In this document: in pieces, positions 25,131 to 34,356 of the stretch
Layout: each line of letters begins with the position of its first letter
Position numbering within the stretch: the stretch's first letter is position 1
Origin: Runella sp. MFBS21
Lineage (GTDB): Bacteria > Bacteroidota > Bacteroidia > Cytophagales > Spirosomataceae
Direction: 5' to 3'
DNA: 64,000 bases
NCBI RefSeq assembly: GCF_029433105.1
Contig: NZ_JARNTW010000009.1
Location: 208,749-272,748, forward strand
Program-made: the position numbers and the translations under genes
Notes under the pieces: model-generated
What the model was told of the DNA's origin: nothing
The model's input: the letters and a program-made list of their open reading frames with translations, nothing else
The model's database searches: none

Positions 25131-28100
25131 TCTTTTTGACCGTGAAAGGAAAACAATGCTCTGTCGGACAGAAACACTCTTCAATCACGACGATAGGACA
25201 ACAAGTTTCGGTAGGGCATTCCTTTTCGGCAATTTCGACGGTGTATTCACCAGGGATCGTTACTTCTAGAGAAGCACTGTTGGCATTTTCTATTCTTTCT
25301 CCATCTTTGAACCATTGGTAAGTATTGTATCCAGAGGGAGCTTGAATCAATACTTTTTCTTGCCGAGCAGTGCAAAGCGGAATCGGAATACTGACGCAGG
25401 CGGTTGCATAGTCATTTTCGGTTTTGGAAAAATTGCCTGGAGTAGAGTTGGGGTCATTGCCGAAAGCACTGATGATTTCGGCTTCATTACAGAGTAAACC
25501 ATGGGCAAAGCCGCCGTTTCCGTTTATCTTAACCGTGAGGGTAAGAGTATCCTGCTGCCCTGATAGTAGTTTTAGAGGCCCCCAGAGATGGGTAGTGGGG
25601 TTGTAAGTACCTTGAGAAGCTAAGGCCGAGAGAAGCGTAAAGTTTTGTAACAAAGTATCCGCAACCATTACACTATCGGCGGTGCCTTCAAGGGCATCGT
25701 TCCGTACAATCAACTGAAATATTGCCGTATCTCCCAGGGCTCTTACACAATTACCCATAATGATTTTTTGTAGTCCCAAATCAATATCAGGAATTTCGAG
25801 GGCTTTTAATGTAAGACCAAAATCAAGACTGAAATTGGTTTGGGCATTATCTCCCGTAAAAATCTTTGCTACTATCTGCGACGAATCAGCGTTGTACTCA
25901 GCATCGGAGTCTCTTAAGTAGCTTAGGGCGTCGCCCTTTACTTTTAACGGAGCTACAGTGAGCGTATCTTTTAATTTGACAAAATAATTTGCAACGCTAA
26001 ATGCTTTTAAAGTGGCTGTTGGCGGTGGTGGTGAAAGTAAAGAGGAAGGGATTTCTTGGTTAAGGTCAATCCTTACTTCATATGGATTATTTCTTTTAAG
26101 CCCCCCAGCTACGTTTTGGTCGTTGAAATAATACTGTCCTCCATTGGAAGTAGTATCGCGGGCTACCTCAATACCTTCGTTTTGCATATCGTGTAAGGTA
26201 ATGATTACGTTGTCCAGTAGTCCTTCGTTGGCTTCTTGAATACCATCTCTGTTGGTATCATACCATAAGATATTGCCAATTTCGAGCGGCGCACTTTCAC
26301 AGATTCCGGCCAAATCGCCCACTCCACCCGATTTGCCTAATGAACCAGGGCTGTTAGCATATACTGCAAAAGCTCTTTTACGTTTTCCTGTTTTGGTATC
26401 AAAAGCCACAAAGCCTGTCGCTAAATAAGTAGCATGTAGTGGGTCAAGGGCTGAAATGAGTACTTCTTGCTGTCCTGCAATTTTGAAAAGTCCGCCATTG
26501 GTAATTTCGGCATGACCTACATCTCCGTTGCCATTGAGCCAATAGTCTTCACAAAAAAATTCTCCTCCCCCTGGACCGGAGTCGCTGTCAACTCCACATC
26601 CAACGAGGGTTCCAGAATGTGCGTTGTTTTCGAGTTCGTAGGAACCATCACCTCGGCGTTGAGCACGTACCAAATCTCCACTCATAAATCCATAATAATG
26701 GAGCGTATCATCTACTGCAATACCTGGCTGAGCTTGACCCGTCTGTAATCCAAGCCTATCCATAAAAGCTAAAATAAGGGAACCATCATCATCAAATTCA
26801 ATATCGGAAAGGATAGCTTGCGGATAAACGGCAAAAGCAGCCACAGGGTCAGGATTGCCATTGGGATAGTTGCACTGTTTAGGGAAAATATTGGTCCAAG
26901 GTTTCCAGGTCTTGATTGTATCACAGCCTTGTGTATTATCAATAGGTCCACGAGGATAACCCAAATCAAACTGGAATATATTTCTATAAGTAGTGGTTTT
27001 GGGGTTGAACTCATAGACAGCGGCTTTCAAATCTGCTATTTTTTGGGAAGTTTCGGCGGTACATACGACTCCTAAGTACAGCTTTCCACGGTAATATTTG
27101 AGCCCCCAAGGCACATATTCATTATTGGAGCAGTCGGGGTGAGGAATATTAAAAGAGGTAGTTTTGGCTTCCTCAGCACTTGCAGGTGCAGCGAGTGGCT
27201 TTCCTACCAAAAAACTGTAAAGCTTTTGGTCATAAAGATTGATTACATACAGGGTATCTTGATTAGCCGAAAATTGGGAGCCACCTATTCCTATTTTTCC
27301 TGCTTTATGAAAAGCCAATGAGTCGCGGCTAAATTCGGTTTTGTCAGCTGGTAAAATATTGACGCCAGTCGAATCAATATGAGGGTCAGGGCCAGTGTCA
27401 ATACCAATAGTTTTGATATCTAAGAAATTAGAGACTTGATTGGTTTTAAGATCAATCGAATAGTACCCTCCTGTACCTAATGGGCCTAGTCCGACGTGTC
27501 TTCGAGTAATAGCTGCTACCAACAATAGATTTGAAGAACGCTGATAAGCTGCAATCCAAGTGGCACCGATGGTTTTGGCCGTGGCCAGTTTTTGCATCGA
27601 CATGTCATCTTCTCCGGCCAAGCCCGATGCCGTATAATCAAATACCACTAGGGCAGGGTCTGGGCCTGCGGTGCCATCTTTGAGGGGATCTCCCATGGCA
27701 TAGCAGGCAGTTACGATTTTGACTTCGCTGCCTGCACGACAAAATTCATCATCATTGAAAATACCAAGGTCAATCTGGGTAGCTGGAGCTTGTACAAACC
27801 TTACCTCTGTACCATTTTGAGGTCCTACGAGGGATACAAAAAAAGTAGGAGGAAAATCAGAGAATTCGATGCGGGCAAGGGTACCAGGAGGAACTTGAGT
27901 ATCATCAAACTCATAATGCCCGCTAGAATCAGTGAAAGCGACGAGAGGAGTAGAATTGCCAACAATAAAGAGTTGGACTTTTACGTCCGAAATTCCCCTT
28001 TCAATTGGGTTTTCGAGGGTGCGGGTTCCGCTGGCGTCAAAATCGCCATAGACCATTCCAGAAACTTGAGCTTTGATAGAAAGGTGTAGCCCTAAAGAGA

Positions 28101-28167
28101 GAATGAACAAACATGTGCTAGCCCACACCTTTGGAGAGGCAGAGAGCCATTGTAGAGATAATCTCAT
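25120..28167 (-). CDS. Large secreted SdrD_B/DUF11 repeat surface protein
   Basis: Protein of 1015 residues with a signal peptide ending near ...LSIKA-Q. Domains by eye: an SdrD_B-like Cna-type domain at 32-115 (GMVYGDFDASGTRTLE), a large propeller-like region with several GG and D-rich turns at 130-630, a second SdrD_B domain at 640-740 (GNILWYDTNRDGIQEANEG), a DUF11-type domain at 790-890 (AIFQLIVRNDALEGTADSV), and a Cys-rich Ig-like tail (YNTYQWFKDGERIENA, CPTETCCP). The last residues FTVKKIKI are short and basic. This architecture is typical of adhesin-like surface proteins of Cytophagales. Ligand unknown. Confidence 0.82.
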   Translation of the reverse strand: MRLSLQWLSASPKVWASTCLFILSLGLHLSIKAQVSGMVYGDFDASGTRTLENPIERGISDVKVQLFIVGNSTPLVAFTDSSGHYEFDDTQVPPGTLARIEFSDFPPTFFVSLVGPQNGTEVRFVQAPATQIDLGIFNDDEFCRAGSEVKIVTACYAMGDPLKDGTAGPDPALVVFDYTASGLAGEDDMSMQKLATAKTIGATWIAAYQRSSNLLLVAAITRRHVGLGPLGTGGYYSIDLKTNQVSNFLDIKTIGIDTGPDPHIDSTGVNILPADKTEFSRDSLAFHKAGKIGIGGSQFSANQDTLYVINLYDQKLYSFLVGKPLAAPASAEEAKTTSFNIPHPDCSNNEYVPWGLKYYRGKLYLGVVCTAETSQKIADLKAAVYEFNPKTTTYRNIFQFDLGYPRGPIDNTQGCDTIKTWKPWTNIFPKQCNYPNGNPDPVAAFAVYPQAILSDIEFDDDGSLILAFMDRLGLQTGQAQPGIAVDDTLHYYGFMSGDLVRAQRRGDGSYELENNAHSGTLVGCGVDSDSGPGGGEFFCEDYWLNGNGDVGHAEITNGGLFKIAGQQEVLISALDPLHATYLATGFVAFDTKTGKRKRAFAVYANSPGSLGKSGGVGDLAGICESAPLEIGNILWYDTNRDGIQEANEGLLDNVIITLHDMQNEGIEVARDTTSNGGQYYFNDQNVAGGLKRNNPYEVRIDLNQEIPSSLLSPPPPTATLKAFSVANYFVKLKDTLTVAPLKVKGDALSYLRDSDAEYNADSSQIVAKIFTGDNAQTNFSLDFGLTLKALEIPDIDLGLQKIIMGNCVRALGDTAIFQLIVRNDALEGTADSVMVADTLLQNFTLLSALASQGTYNPTTHLWGPLKLLSGQQDTLTLTVKINGNGGFAHGLLCNEAEIISAFGNDPNSTPGNFSKTENDYATACVSIPIPLCTARQEKVLIQAPSGYNTYQWFKDGERIENANSASLEVTIPGEYTVEIAEKECPTETCCPIVVIEECFCPTEHCFPFTVKKIKI

Positions 28168-28976
28168 TGCTTTAGATAATTAACGTTTGAGTAATAGGGT
28201 TAAGTGCCGCTGGCTAAAATGGCTGGATAGAGAGGTTATTTTTAACCAGTGCTAGTACTTTGAAAATTGGTAAAATTGATGAACTTTGGTTTATTGTAAC
28301 TAAATGAAATACTAGGTCTGTATTGGTAGATACAAACCATTCTTATTCCTTCTTTGAAGAAGGAAGGTTCAAAAATTAAATGTTTATTAAGCCCTAAATT
28401 AACTATAAGTAGGGCAAACTAGCTTGAGAAGGATGATATCAGCACGTATAGATACAAGTCATCATTTCGTCAAGAACTTTAGCAAAATTTTTTCAATCTG
28501 TTAGGTTGCCTATTCGGCATATATTGAAAGTCAAATATCCTGCCACATACATTAAATAGTGAGGAATTGAAGTTGAAAAATTAAAGTAATTTGTATGTGC
28601 TTGATTTCTAGTGGTTTTGAAGGCGGGGTGTAAAGGGGGAGATATACTTATATTAAAATAAATATACTAAAATTTAAACAAATATGCTGTATTTTAGTTG
28701 TCTCAAAATCCCGCAAAAATGATGCCAATCGTGGTTTTAATGTATTGATTTTAAACAGAATAATAGAAATGAGTTTAGACTTGAAGCACTAAATGGAATT
28801 CATGAGAAATAAAATAAAAAACATAAATATACCATAAAGATACTACTGGTCTATTAGCTAGATATTATCTCTTTTAAGGATTTTATTGAAAATTGAAAAA
28901 GTTTTGATTGGTTCGATTATTAAACTAATGCTGACAAAATGAATATTCCAAAAGAATCTCACCGTACGTATAAAAG
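28168..28976. other. Gene-free AT-rich stretch
   Basis: About 810 bases with no credible coding frame and no tRNA-like fold seen. The only local structure noted is a short palindrome at 28346-28365 (TTCCTTCTT and its complement, 2-base loop). It separates the divergently transcribed surface-protein and acetyltransferase genes, so it should hold both promoters, but no clear -33/-7 pair stood out. Confidence 0.6.
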
Positions 28977-29525
28977 ATGCCTAATTCGATAGTGTTTAAT
29001 CTCCGTCGCTGGCAATCTGGCGATGAAGCCTCACTCGTAAAATATGCCAATAACTATGATATTTGGCGCAATGTGAGGGATGTATTTCCATATCCTTATA
29101 CTTACGCAGATGCGCAAGATTGGATACATCTTTGTGAAAAAGAAAAACAGCCAACGGTATTTGCGATAGAGGTGGCGGGAGAGGCTGTGGGAGGTATAGG
29201 GATTGTGTTGGGCAAAGATATTTACCGTTGCAATGCTGAGATTGGATATTGGCTTGGACAGCCTTTTTGGGGGAAGGGTATCATGACACAAGCTGTCATA
29301 GAAGTGACCGCTTACGCTTTTAGACAGTTTCCCGTACAAAGGATATTTGCGGGTATATTTGACTATAATTTGGCTTCTATGAAGGTACTTCAAAAAGCTG
29401 GTTATGAAAGAGAGGCTATCTTGAAAAAATCTTTGTGTAAAGAGAAAAACTTATATGATGAGCATATCTATACTACTTTTAGACCAAAAAAGCCAAAGAC
29501 CGAACCTACCTTGACTTCTCAATAG
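28977..29525 (+). CDS. GNAT-family N-acetyltransferase (RimJ/RimL type)
   Basis: Protein of 182 residues with the acetyl-CoA fold: an RRWQSGDEASLVKYANN N-terminus, AEIGYWLGQPFWGKGIMTQA forming the CoA-binding strand and QxxGxG/A loop equivalent (PFWGKGIMT), and ASMKVLQKAGYEREA as the late core motif. Such enzymes acetylate ribosomal protein N-termini or small molecules. The C-terminal PKKPKTEPTLTSQ tail is low-complexity. Cytoplasmic, single gene, 91 bases upstream of smpB. Confidence 0.87.
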   Translation: MPNSIVFNLRRWQSGDEASLVKYANNYDIWRNVRDVFPYPYTYADAQDWIHLCEKEKQPTVFAIEVAGEAVGGIGIVLGKDIYRCNAEIGYWLGQPFWGKGIMTQAVIEVTAYAFRQFPVQRIFAGIFDYNLASMKVLQKAGYEREAILKKSLCKEKNLYDEHIYTTFRPKKPKTEPTLTSQ

Positions 29526-29539
29526 TTTCTGGAATTTAG

Positions 29540-29547
29540 TACCTTTG
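29540..29547 (+). promoter_or_regulatory. Candidate -7 element of smpB
   Basis: TACCTTTG matches TAnnTTTG and is followed by GCAATCC, close to the start region of the rRNA promoters at the right end. No well-spaced -33 TTG; the nearest (29511-29513) is 26 bases away. Confidence 0.5.
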
Positions 29548-29616
29548 CAATCCTTTTGTGAACCTATTTCACCCAAAAACGTTCCCCTGTTTACCTGTAA
29601 ACCAAGAAGGTAAGAA

Positions 29617-30057
29617 ATGAGTAAAAAAATTAATATAAGTAATCGCCGCGCTTCTTTTGAGTACTTCTTTTTGGAGACTTATACGGCAGGCGTAGTATTG
29701 ACAGGCACTGAAATCAAATCGATTCGTGAAGGAAAAGTTAATTTGACGGATGCCTACTGTATCTTCCAAGATGGGGAGTTGTTAGTGCATCATTTGCATA
29801 TTTCCCCCTACGAAAAAGGTACCTATGCTAATCATAATCCGACTCGTGACCGAAAGCTTTTATTGCAAAAACGTGAACTCAAAAAACTCGCTTCTAAACT
29901 CAAAGACCAGGGGCTGACTATCGTTCCGACGCGTCTTTTTATCAATGACAAAGGCCTAGCCAAAATCGATATAGCCCTTGCCAAAGGTAAAAAGCTCTAC
30001 GACAAACGCGAAACCATCAAAGAACGAGACATCAAACGTAGTCGTGACGAATCGTAG
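29617..30057 (+). CDS. smpB: SsrA-binding protein SmpB
   Basis: Trans-translation factor of 146 residues that binds tmRNA and delivers it to stalled ribosomes. Conserved segments are present throughout: [65 protein letters not shown] and [12 protein letters not shown]. The C-terminal helix that enters the mRNA channel is short ([10 protein letters not shown]). The TAG stop codon is formed by the first bases of the repeat element that begins at 30054, so the insertion may have replaced the native last residues. The tmRNA gene is not in this window. Confidence 0.97.
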   Translation: MSKKINISNRRASFEYFFLETYTAGVVLTGTEIKSIREGKVNLTDAYCIFQDGELLVHHLHISPYEKGTYANHNPTRDRKLLLQKRELKKLASKLKDQGLTIVPTRLFINDKGLAKIDIALAKGKKLYDKRETIKERDIKRSRDES

Positions 30058-30445
30058 GGGCAGGCCTTGCGTCTGCCCCAATGTGCGTCTGCCCCAATTT
30101 GCGTTTGTCCTAATGTGTAATGTGCGTCTGCCCAAAAATGGTAATAAAATGTGTTTGGGTCAATGTGCGTCTGTCCAAAAATGGTAAAAAAAATTCGGTA
30201 GGGGCAGGCCTTGCGTCTGCCCAATTTGCGTCTGCCCTAATTTGCGTCTGCCCAATTTGCGTCCGCCCAATTTGCGTCTGCCCAATTTGCGTCCGCCCCA
30301 AAATGGCATTAAAATGCGTTTGGTCAATCCTTGCGTTTACCGGAAAATGGCAATAAAATGCGGTAGGGGCAGACATAACAATACATGTAGGGACAAATGC
30401 AAGGCCTGGAGCAGACGCAAGGGCAGACGCAAGGCCTGCCCCTAC
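30054..30445. repeat. 392-bp repeat array bounded by perfect 25-bp inverted repeats
   Basis: Outer arms 30054-30078 and 30421-30445 are exact inverted copies (GTAGGGGCAGGCCTTGCGTC...). A third direct copy lies at 30198-30222. Between 30223 and 30300 a 15-16 base unit (AATTTGCGTCTGCCC, alternating with CGTCCGCCC) is repeated about five times, and looser copies flank it. Frames through it encode only repeating low-complexity peptides on both strands, so it is treated as non-coding. Confidence 0.85.
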
Positions 30446-30501
30446 CTTGATTACATTATTTCTAATAAAATTTTCCATTCTCCATTCCCGTACTATTTTA
30501 C

Positions 30502-30509
30502 TAATTTTG
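30502..30509 (+). promoter_or_regulatory. Candidate -7 element of metG
   Basis: TAATTTTG matches TAnnTTTG perfectly, 25 bases before the metG start. No obvious -33 partner is present, because the upstream bases lie close to the repeat array. Confidence 0.45.
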
Positions 30510-30534
30510 CCCCTCAAATTTGACAAAATACATC

Positions 30535-32589
30535 ATGAGTAAAAGATACACCGTCACGGCGGCCTTGATTTATGCCAACGGACCTATTCATATTGGGCAT
30601 TTGGCGGGATGTTATGTTCCTGCCGATATTTATGTACGGTATCTAAGAGCCAAAGGGGCAGAGGTTGCTTTTGTGAGTGGTACCGATGAGCACGGCGTCC
30701 CGATTACGATTCGTGCCAAAAAAGAAGGGCTTACCCCTCAAGCCGTAGTTGATAAATACTACACCCAAATCAAGCAGTCATTTGCTGATTTTGGGATTTC
30801 ATTTGATGTATATTCACGCACTAGTTTGCCTGTTCATCATGAGACCTCTCAAGAGTTCTTCAAGACTATTTACGATAAAGAGGGTTTTGTAGAAGAAACA
30901 AGCGAGCAGTATTATGATGAAGTAGCGCAGCAGTTTTTGGCCGACCGCTACATCATCGGTACTTGCCCCGTCTGTGCTAATCCCAATGCCTATGGCGATC
31001 AATGTGAGCGCTGCGGTACGGCTCTTAGTCCGTTGGAATTGAAAGAACCACATTCGACGCTTTCAGGCTCAAAGCCTGTGTTGAAATCTACCAAAAACTG
31101 GTACTTGCCATTGGACAGAATGCAGCCTGAGATTGACAAATATGTAGGTAGCCATACCGAATGGAAAACCAACGTATTTGGCCAATGCCAATCGTGGCTC
31201 AAAGAAGGTTTGCGCCCTCGCGCCATGACACGTGACTTAGATTGGGGCATCAAAGTCCCCTTGCCCGACACCGACGGTAAAGTGCTATATGTCTGGTTTG
31301 AGGCGCCGATTGGCTATATTTCAGCTACCAAAGATTGGTTAATTCAGAAAAATGGCAGTGATGCGGGTTGGGAGACTTGGTGGAAAGACCAAGAAACGGA
31401 ACTGGTACACTTTATCGGGAAAGACAATATCGTGTTCCATTGCATTATTTTCCCTGCCACGCTCGTGGCCGAAGGGAGTTATATTTTGCCCTCCAATGTA
31501 CCCGCCAATGAGTTTATGAACTTGGAAGGAGATAAAATCTCTACCTCGCGCAATTGGGCGGTGTGGTTGCATGAATACCTGGAAGAACTTCCCGGCAAGC
31601 AAGATGTATTGCGCTATGTGCTCACCGCCAATGCCCCCGAAACCAAAGACAGTGAGTTTACGTGGAAAGATTTTCAGACCCGTAACAATAGTGAATTGGT
31701 GGCGATATACGGCAATTTTGTCAATCGGGCGGTGGTGTTGACTCATAAATACTGCGACGGTAAAGTGCCTGCACGTGGCGAATTGACGGAATTTGACCAA
31801 GAAACGCTCGCTAGCCTTGCTGATTTCCCTGCCAAAATCGCCGAGGCAGTCGAAAATTATCGTTTCCGTGAGGGGTTGGCAGTATTGATGGATTTGGCGC
31901 GCCTTGGCAACAAATATTTGGCCGAAACCCAACCTTGGCAAGTCATCAAAACCGATGCCGAACGTGTCAATACCATCATGAACATTGCTTTACAAATTGC
32001 GGCCAATTTGTCGATTGTTTCTGAACCATTTTTACCTTTTACTGCCGAAAAATTGCAGCAACAATTAGGTCTCAATGCCAATGACAAAGGCGTGTGGCAG
32101 AGCGCGGGCAGGGCTGATTTACTACCCGACGGAGCTGCGATTGGAGAAGCGTTTTTATTGTTTGAAAAAATTGAAGATTCTGTTATCGAAAAACAAATCC
32201 AGAAACTACACGACGCAAAAAAAATGAACGAATTAGCCACCAAGTCGGTACCTGCTTTGAAGCCTACTGTTCAGTTTGATGATTTTTCAAAGTTAGACTT
32301 ACGTATCGGCACTATTTTGGAAGCTGAAAAAGTGCCTAAAAGTGATAAGTTGCTGAAGTTTTTGGTAGACGATGGCTTCGAAAAACGCACTATTTTGAGT
32401 GGCATCGCCAAGCATTTTACGCCCGAAGAGATGATTGGTCGTCAAGTGACGTTTATCGCCAATCTCGCCCCTCGCAAAATCATGGGGCAAGAATCCAACG
32501 GAATGATTCTGATGGCCGAAGACCGCGACGGAAGCCTGTCGCTCTTGCAGCCCCATAAGGAAGTATGGGCGGGTGCCTCGATTTCGTAA
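30535..32589 (+). CDS. metG: Methionyl-tRNA synthetase
   Basis: Class I aminoacyl-tRNA synthetase of 684 residues that charges tRNA-Met. Start at 30535 ([22 protein letters not shown]) rather than five codons earlier. Signatures: HIGH motif in [10 protein letters not shown], a zinc knuckle [18 protein letters not shown], the KMSKS equivalent DKISTS, the anticodon-binding helical domain, and a C-terminal tRNA-binding OB domain ([18 protein letters not shown] ... [12 protein letters not shown]). Length and domain order are normal for the long, dimer-forming MetG1 type. Closed by a terminator. Confidence 0.97.
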   Translation: MSKRYTVTAALIYANGPIHIGHLAGCYVPADIYVRYLRAKGAEVAFVSGTDEHGVPITIRAKKEGLTPQAVVDKYYTQIKQSFADFGISFDVYSRTSLPVHHETSQEFFKTIYDKEGFVEETSEQYYDEVAQQFLADRYIIGTCPVCANPNAYGDQCERCGTALSPLELKEPHSTLSGSKPVLKSTKNWYLPLDRMQPEIDKYVGSHTEWKTNVFGQCQSWLKEGLRPRAMTRDLDWGIKVPLPDTDGKVLYVWFEAPIGYISATKDWLIQKNGSDAGWETWWKDQETELVHFIGKDNIVFHCIIFPATLVAEGSYILPSNVPANEFMNLEGDKISTSRNWAVWLHEYLEELPGKQDVLRYVLTANAPETKDSEFTWKDFQTRNNSELVAIYGNFVNRAVVLTHKYCDGKVPARGELTEFDQETLASLADFPAKIAEAVENYRFREGLAVLMDLARLGNKYLAETQPWQVIKTDAERVNTIMNIALQIAANLSIVSEPFLPFTAEKLQQQLGLNANDKGVWQSAGRADLLPDGAAIGEAFLLFEKIEDSVIEKQIQKLHDAKKMNELATKSVPALKPTVQFDDFSKLDLRIGTILEAEKVPKSDKLLKFLVDDGFEKRTILSGIAKHFTPEEMIGRQVTFIANLAPRKIMGQESNGMILMAEDRDGSLSLLQPHKEVWAGASIS

Positions 32590-32627
32590 AGGGGAACATA
32601 CTCTATATTAAAGTTTACATATACTAA

Positions 32628-32668
32628 AAAGGGAGATTGATTAAAAACCAATTTCCCTTTTTTTATTT
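32628..32668 (+). terminator. Terminator of metG
   Basis: Twelve-base stem with one mismatch (32628-32639 with 32649-32660) followed by a T-run, 39 bases after the metG stop. Confidence 0.8.
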
Positions 32669-32791
32669 CTTAAAAAAATTTATTAATTTGCTTGCGCAAT
32701 GCAAAAGTTATCACTTTTAGTCTGAGCGATAGCTTCGTTGTTACCTGCATTCCAAACCCAATCTAAACTTTCAAACCTTTTTTTGCCACAC

Positions 32792-34195
32792 ATGAAAAAT
32801 TTCCTAGAACGCCGTTCATTTCTGAAAGCAACGGCTGCGATTGGTTCTGCTTTAGGGCTGCCTTTTGTTTCTAACGCCCACAACAATTCTATTGAAGCCC
32901 AAATACAACGCGCCAACGAAGCCCCAAAACCAGCGGGAAAATCGGTAATCGGCCTTAAAACCGCCCCGATTCCACAAGTACGAGTGGCTTTTATTGGGGT
33001 TGGTAATCGGGGCTCGGGACACGTTAAGCTGGTACATGCCTGCGGTGCAAAGGCCAAAATCGTGGCCGTTTGCGATATTCAGGAGCGTTATACCAACCGT
33101 ACCAAGCAGTGGCTTGAGTCAAAAGGTGTCAACGATGTGGCCTACTATCATTCCAAAGTAGATGCGTGGAAAGAAATGTGCCGCCGCGACGACATCGACC
33201 TTGTCATTATTGCCACGCCTTGGGAAGATCACGTACCGATGTGTGTCTATGCGATGCAGCAAGGCAAGCATACAGCTACCGAAGTACCTGCTGCTTATAC
33301 ACTCGAAGACTGTTGGAAACTAGTGAATACGGCCGAGCAAACCCAGAAAAACTGCATGATGCTCGAAAACGTCTGCTACGGCGATGAAGAATTATGGCTT
33401 CTTAACATGGCCCAACAAGGTGTGTTTGGGACACTTACTTACGCCGAATGCGGGTATATTCACGATTTGAGAGATTTGTTGTTTTCAAAAACTACTTATT
33501 ATAACCAGTGGCGAATCCGTCATAATCTGACCCGTGACGGAAACCTCTACCCCATGCACGGTTTGGGGCCAGTGTCTCAGTACCTCAACATCGACCGTGG
33601 CGACCGCTTTAATCACCTAGTCTCGATGAGTAGCTTGGAAGCAAGCCTCAGCGAAGATTCTACTAGCATGACCGACCCTTCCAACGAATTTCATGGCAAG
33701 AAAGGCTTCAAGCACGGTGATATGAACAATACCCTCATCAAAACGCACCTCGGTCGTACGATATTGGTGCAGCATGATGTAGTTACGGCGCGTCCATACA
33801 GTCGTATCAATATGCTTGCAGGTACCAAAGCCTTCCATATGGGATATCCAAGCCAATTTTCGAAAAAAGGCCAAGGGCACGGTTTCTTGAAAGAAGATGA
33901 ATACAAGGCTTTGAGGGAACAATATAAGCACCCAATTTGGAATAAAATGAAGGAAGAAATCGAGAAAAACGGTGGTCATGGCGGTATGGACTTCGTGTTG
34001 ATTTATCGTCTTATCGATTGCTTCAATCGAGGTACTGCCCTTGACATGGATGTATATGATGCGGCCTCTTGGTCGTCGGTAACGCCACTTTCTGCTCTTT
34101 CTATTCAAGGCGGTAACGCACCCGTCAAATTCCCAGATTTTACTCGTGGACGCTGGAAAGAGGACCGTAAATTAGGAATTCTGGTAAATGTTTAA
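32792..34195 (+). CDS. Exported Gfo/Idh/MocA-fold protein, GH109-type
   Basis: Start at 32792 gives MKNFLERRSFLKATAAIGSA, a twin-arginine export signal, in a 467-residue protein. The Rossmann domain (RVAFIGVGNRGSGHVK) binds NAD, and the segments TEVPAAYTLEDCWKLV, MMLENVCYG, GYIHDLRD, GNLYPMHGLGPVSQYLNI and TLIKTHLGRTILVQHD follow the GH109 family, whose members use NAD in a redox elimination mechanism to release alpha-linked N-acetylgalactosamine. Folded cytoplasmic loading of NAD explains Tat export. It lies 161 bases upstream of the PSD1 gene and may belong with it. Confidence 0.88.
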   Translation: MKNFLERRSFLKATAAIGSALGLPFVSNAHNNSIEAQIQRANEAPKPAGKSVIGLKTAPIPQVRVAFIGVGNRGSGHVKLVHACGAKAKIVAVCDIQERYTNRTKQWLESKGVNDVAYYHSKVDAWKEMCRRDDIDLVIIATPWEDHVPMCVYAMQQGKHTATEVPAAYTLEDCWKLVNTAEQTQKNCMMLENVCYGDEELWLLNMAQQGVFGTLTYAECGYIHDLRDLLFSKTTYYNQWRIRHNLTRDGNLYPMHGLGPVSQYLNIDRGDRFNHLVSMSSLEASLSEDSTSMTDPSNEFHGKKGFKHGDMNNTLIKTHLGRTILVQHDVVTARPYSRINMLAGTKAFHMGYPSQFSKKGQGHGFLKEDEYKALREQYKHPIWNKMKEEIEKNGGHGGMDFVLIYRLIDCFNRGTALDMDVYDAASWSSVTPLSALSIQGGNAPVKFPDFTRGRWKEDRKLGILVNV

Positions 34196-34254
34196 CCTTT
34201 ATAAAAGGTAAATTTGGTGATTTTCTGCGTTTTATAGTTAAATCACATTTGTAT

Positions 34255-34327
34255 CGGTACACAATCTGAGGTGTCTATGGTGGTTCATAATTTTATCAAC
34301 CTTCATAGGCACTTTGTGTTGATACCT
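34255..34327. repeat. Imperfect inverted repeat in the GH109-PSD1 gap
   Basis: Bases from GGTACACAAT to about 34283 pair loosely with the segment ending ...GTGTTGATACC near 34325, forming a long imperfect hairpin. It could be a weak terminator or a leader structure of the PSD1 gene. Low confidence. Confidence 0.35.
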
Positions 34328-34356
34328 TTTAGTGAGACACTCACACCTCCAAAATC

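Noticed and set aside
28168..28976. Small RNA or tRNA in the 810-base gap
   Set aside because: No cloverleaf, no T-loop sequence and no strong terminator were found; a covariance-model scan would be needed to go further.
30054..30445. Possible CRISPR array
   Set aside because: The repeat unit is only 15-16 bases, without unique spacers of even length, and there are no cas genes nearby.
30110..30526. Reading frames of 60-138 codons on both strands across the smpB-metG gap
   Set aside because: They consist of repeating low-complexity peptides made by the tandem units, lie over one another on both strands, and begin or end in the repeat arms.
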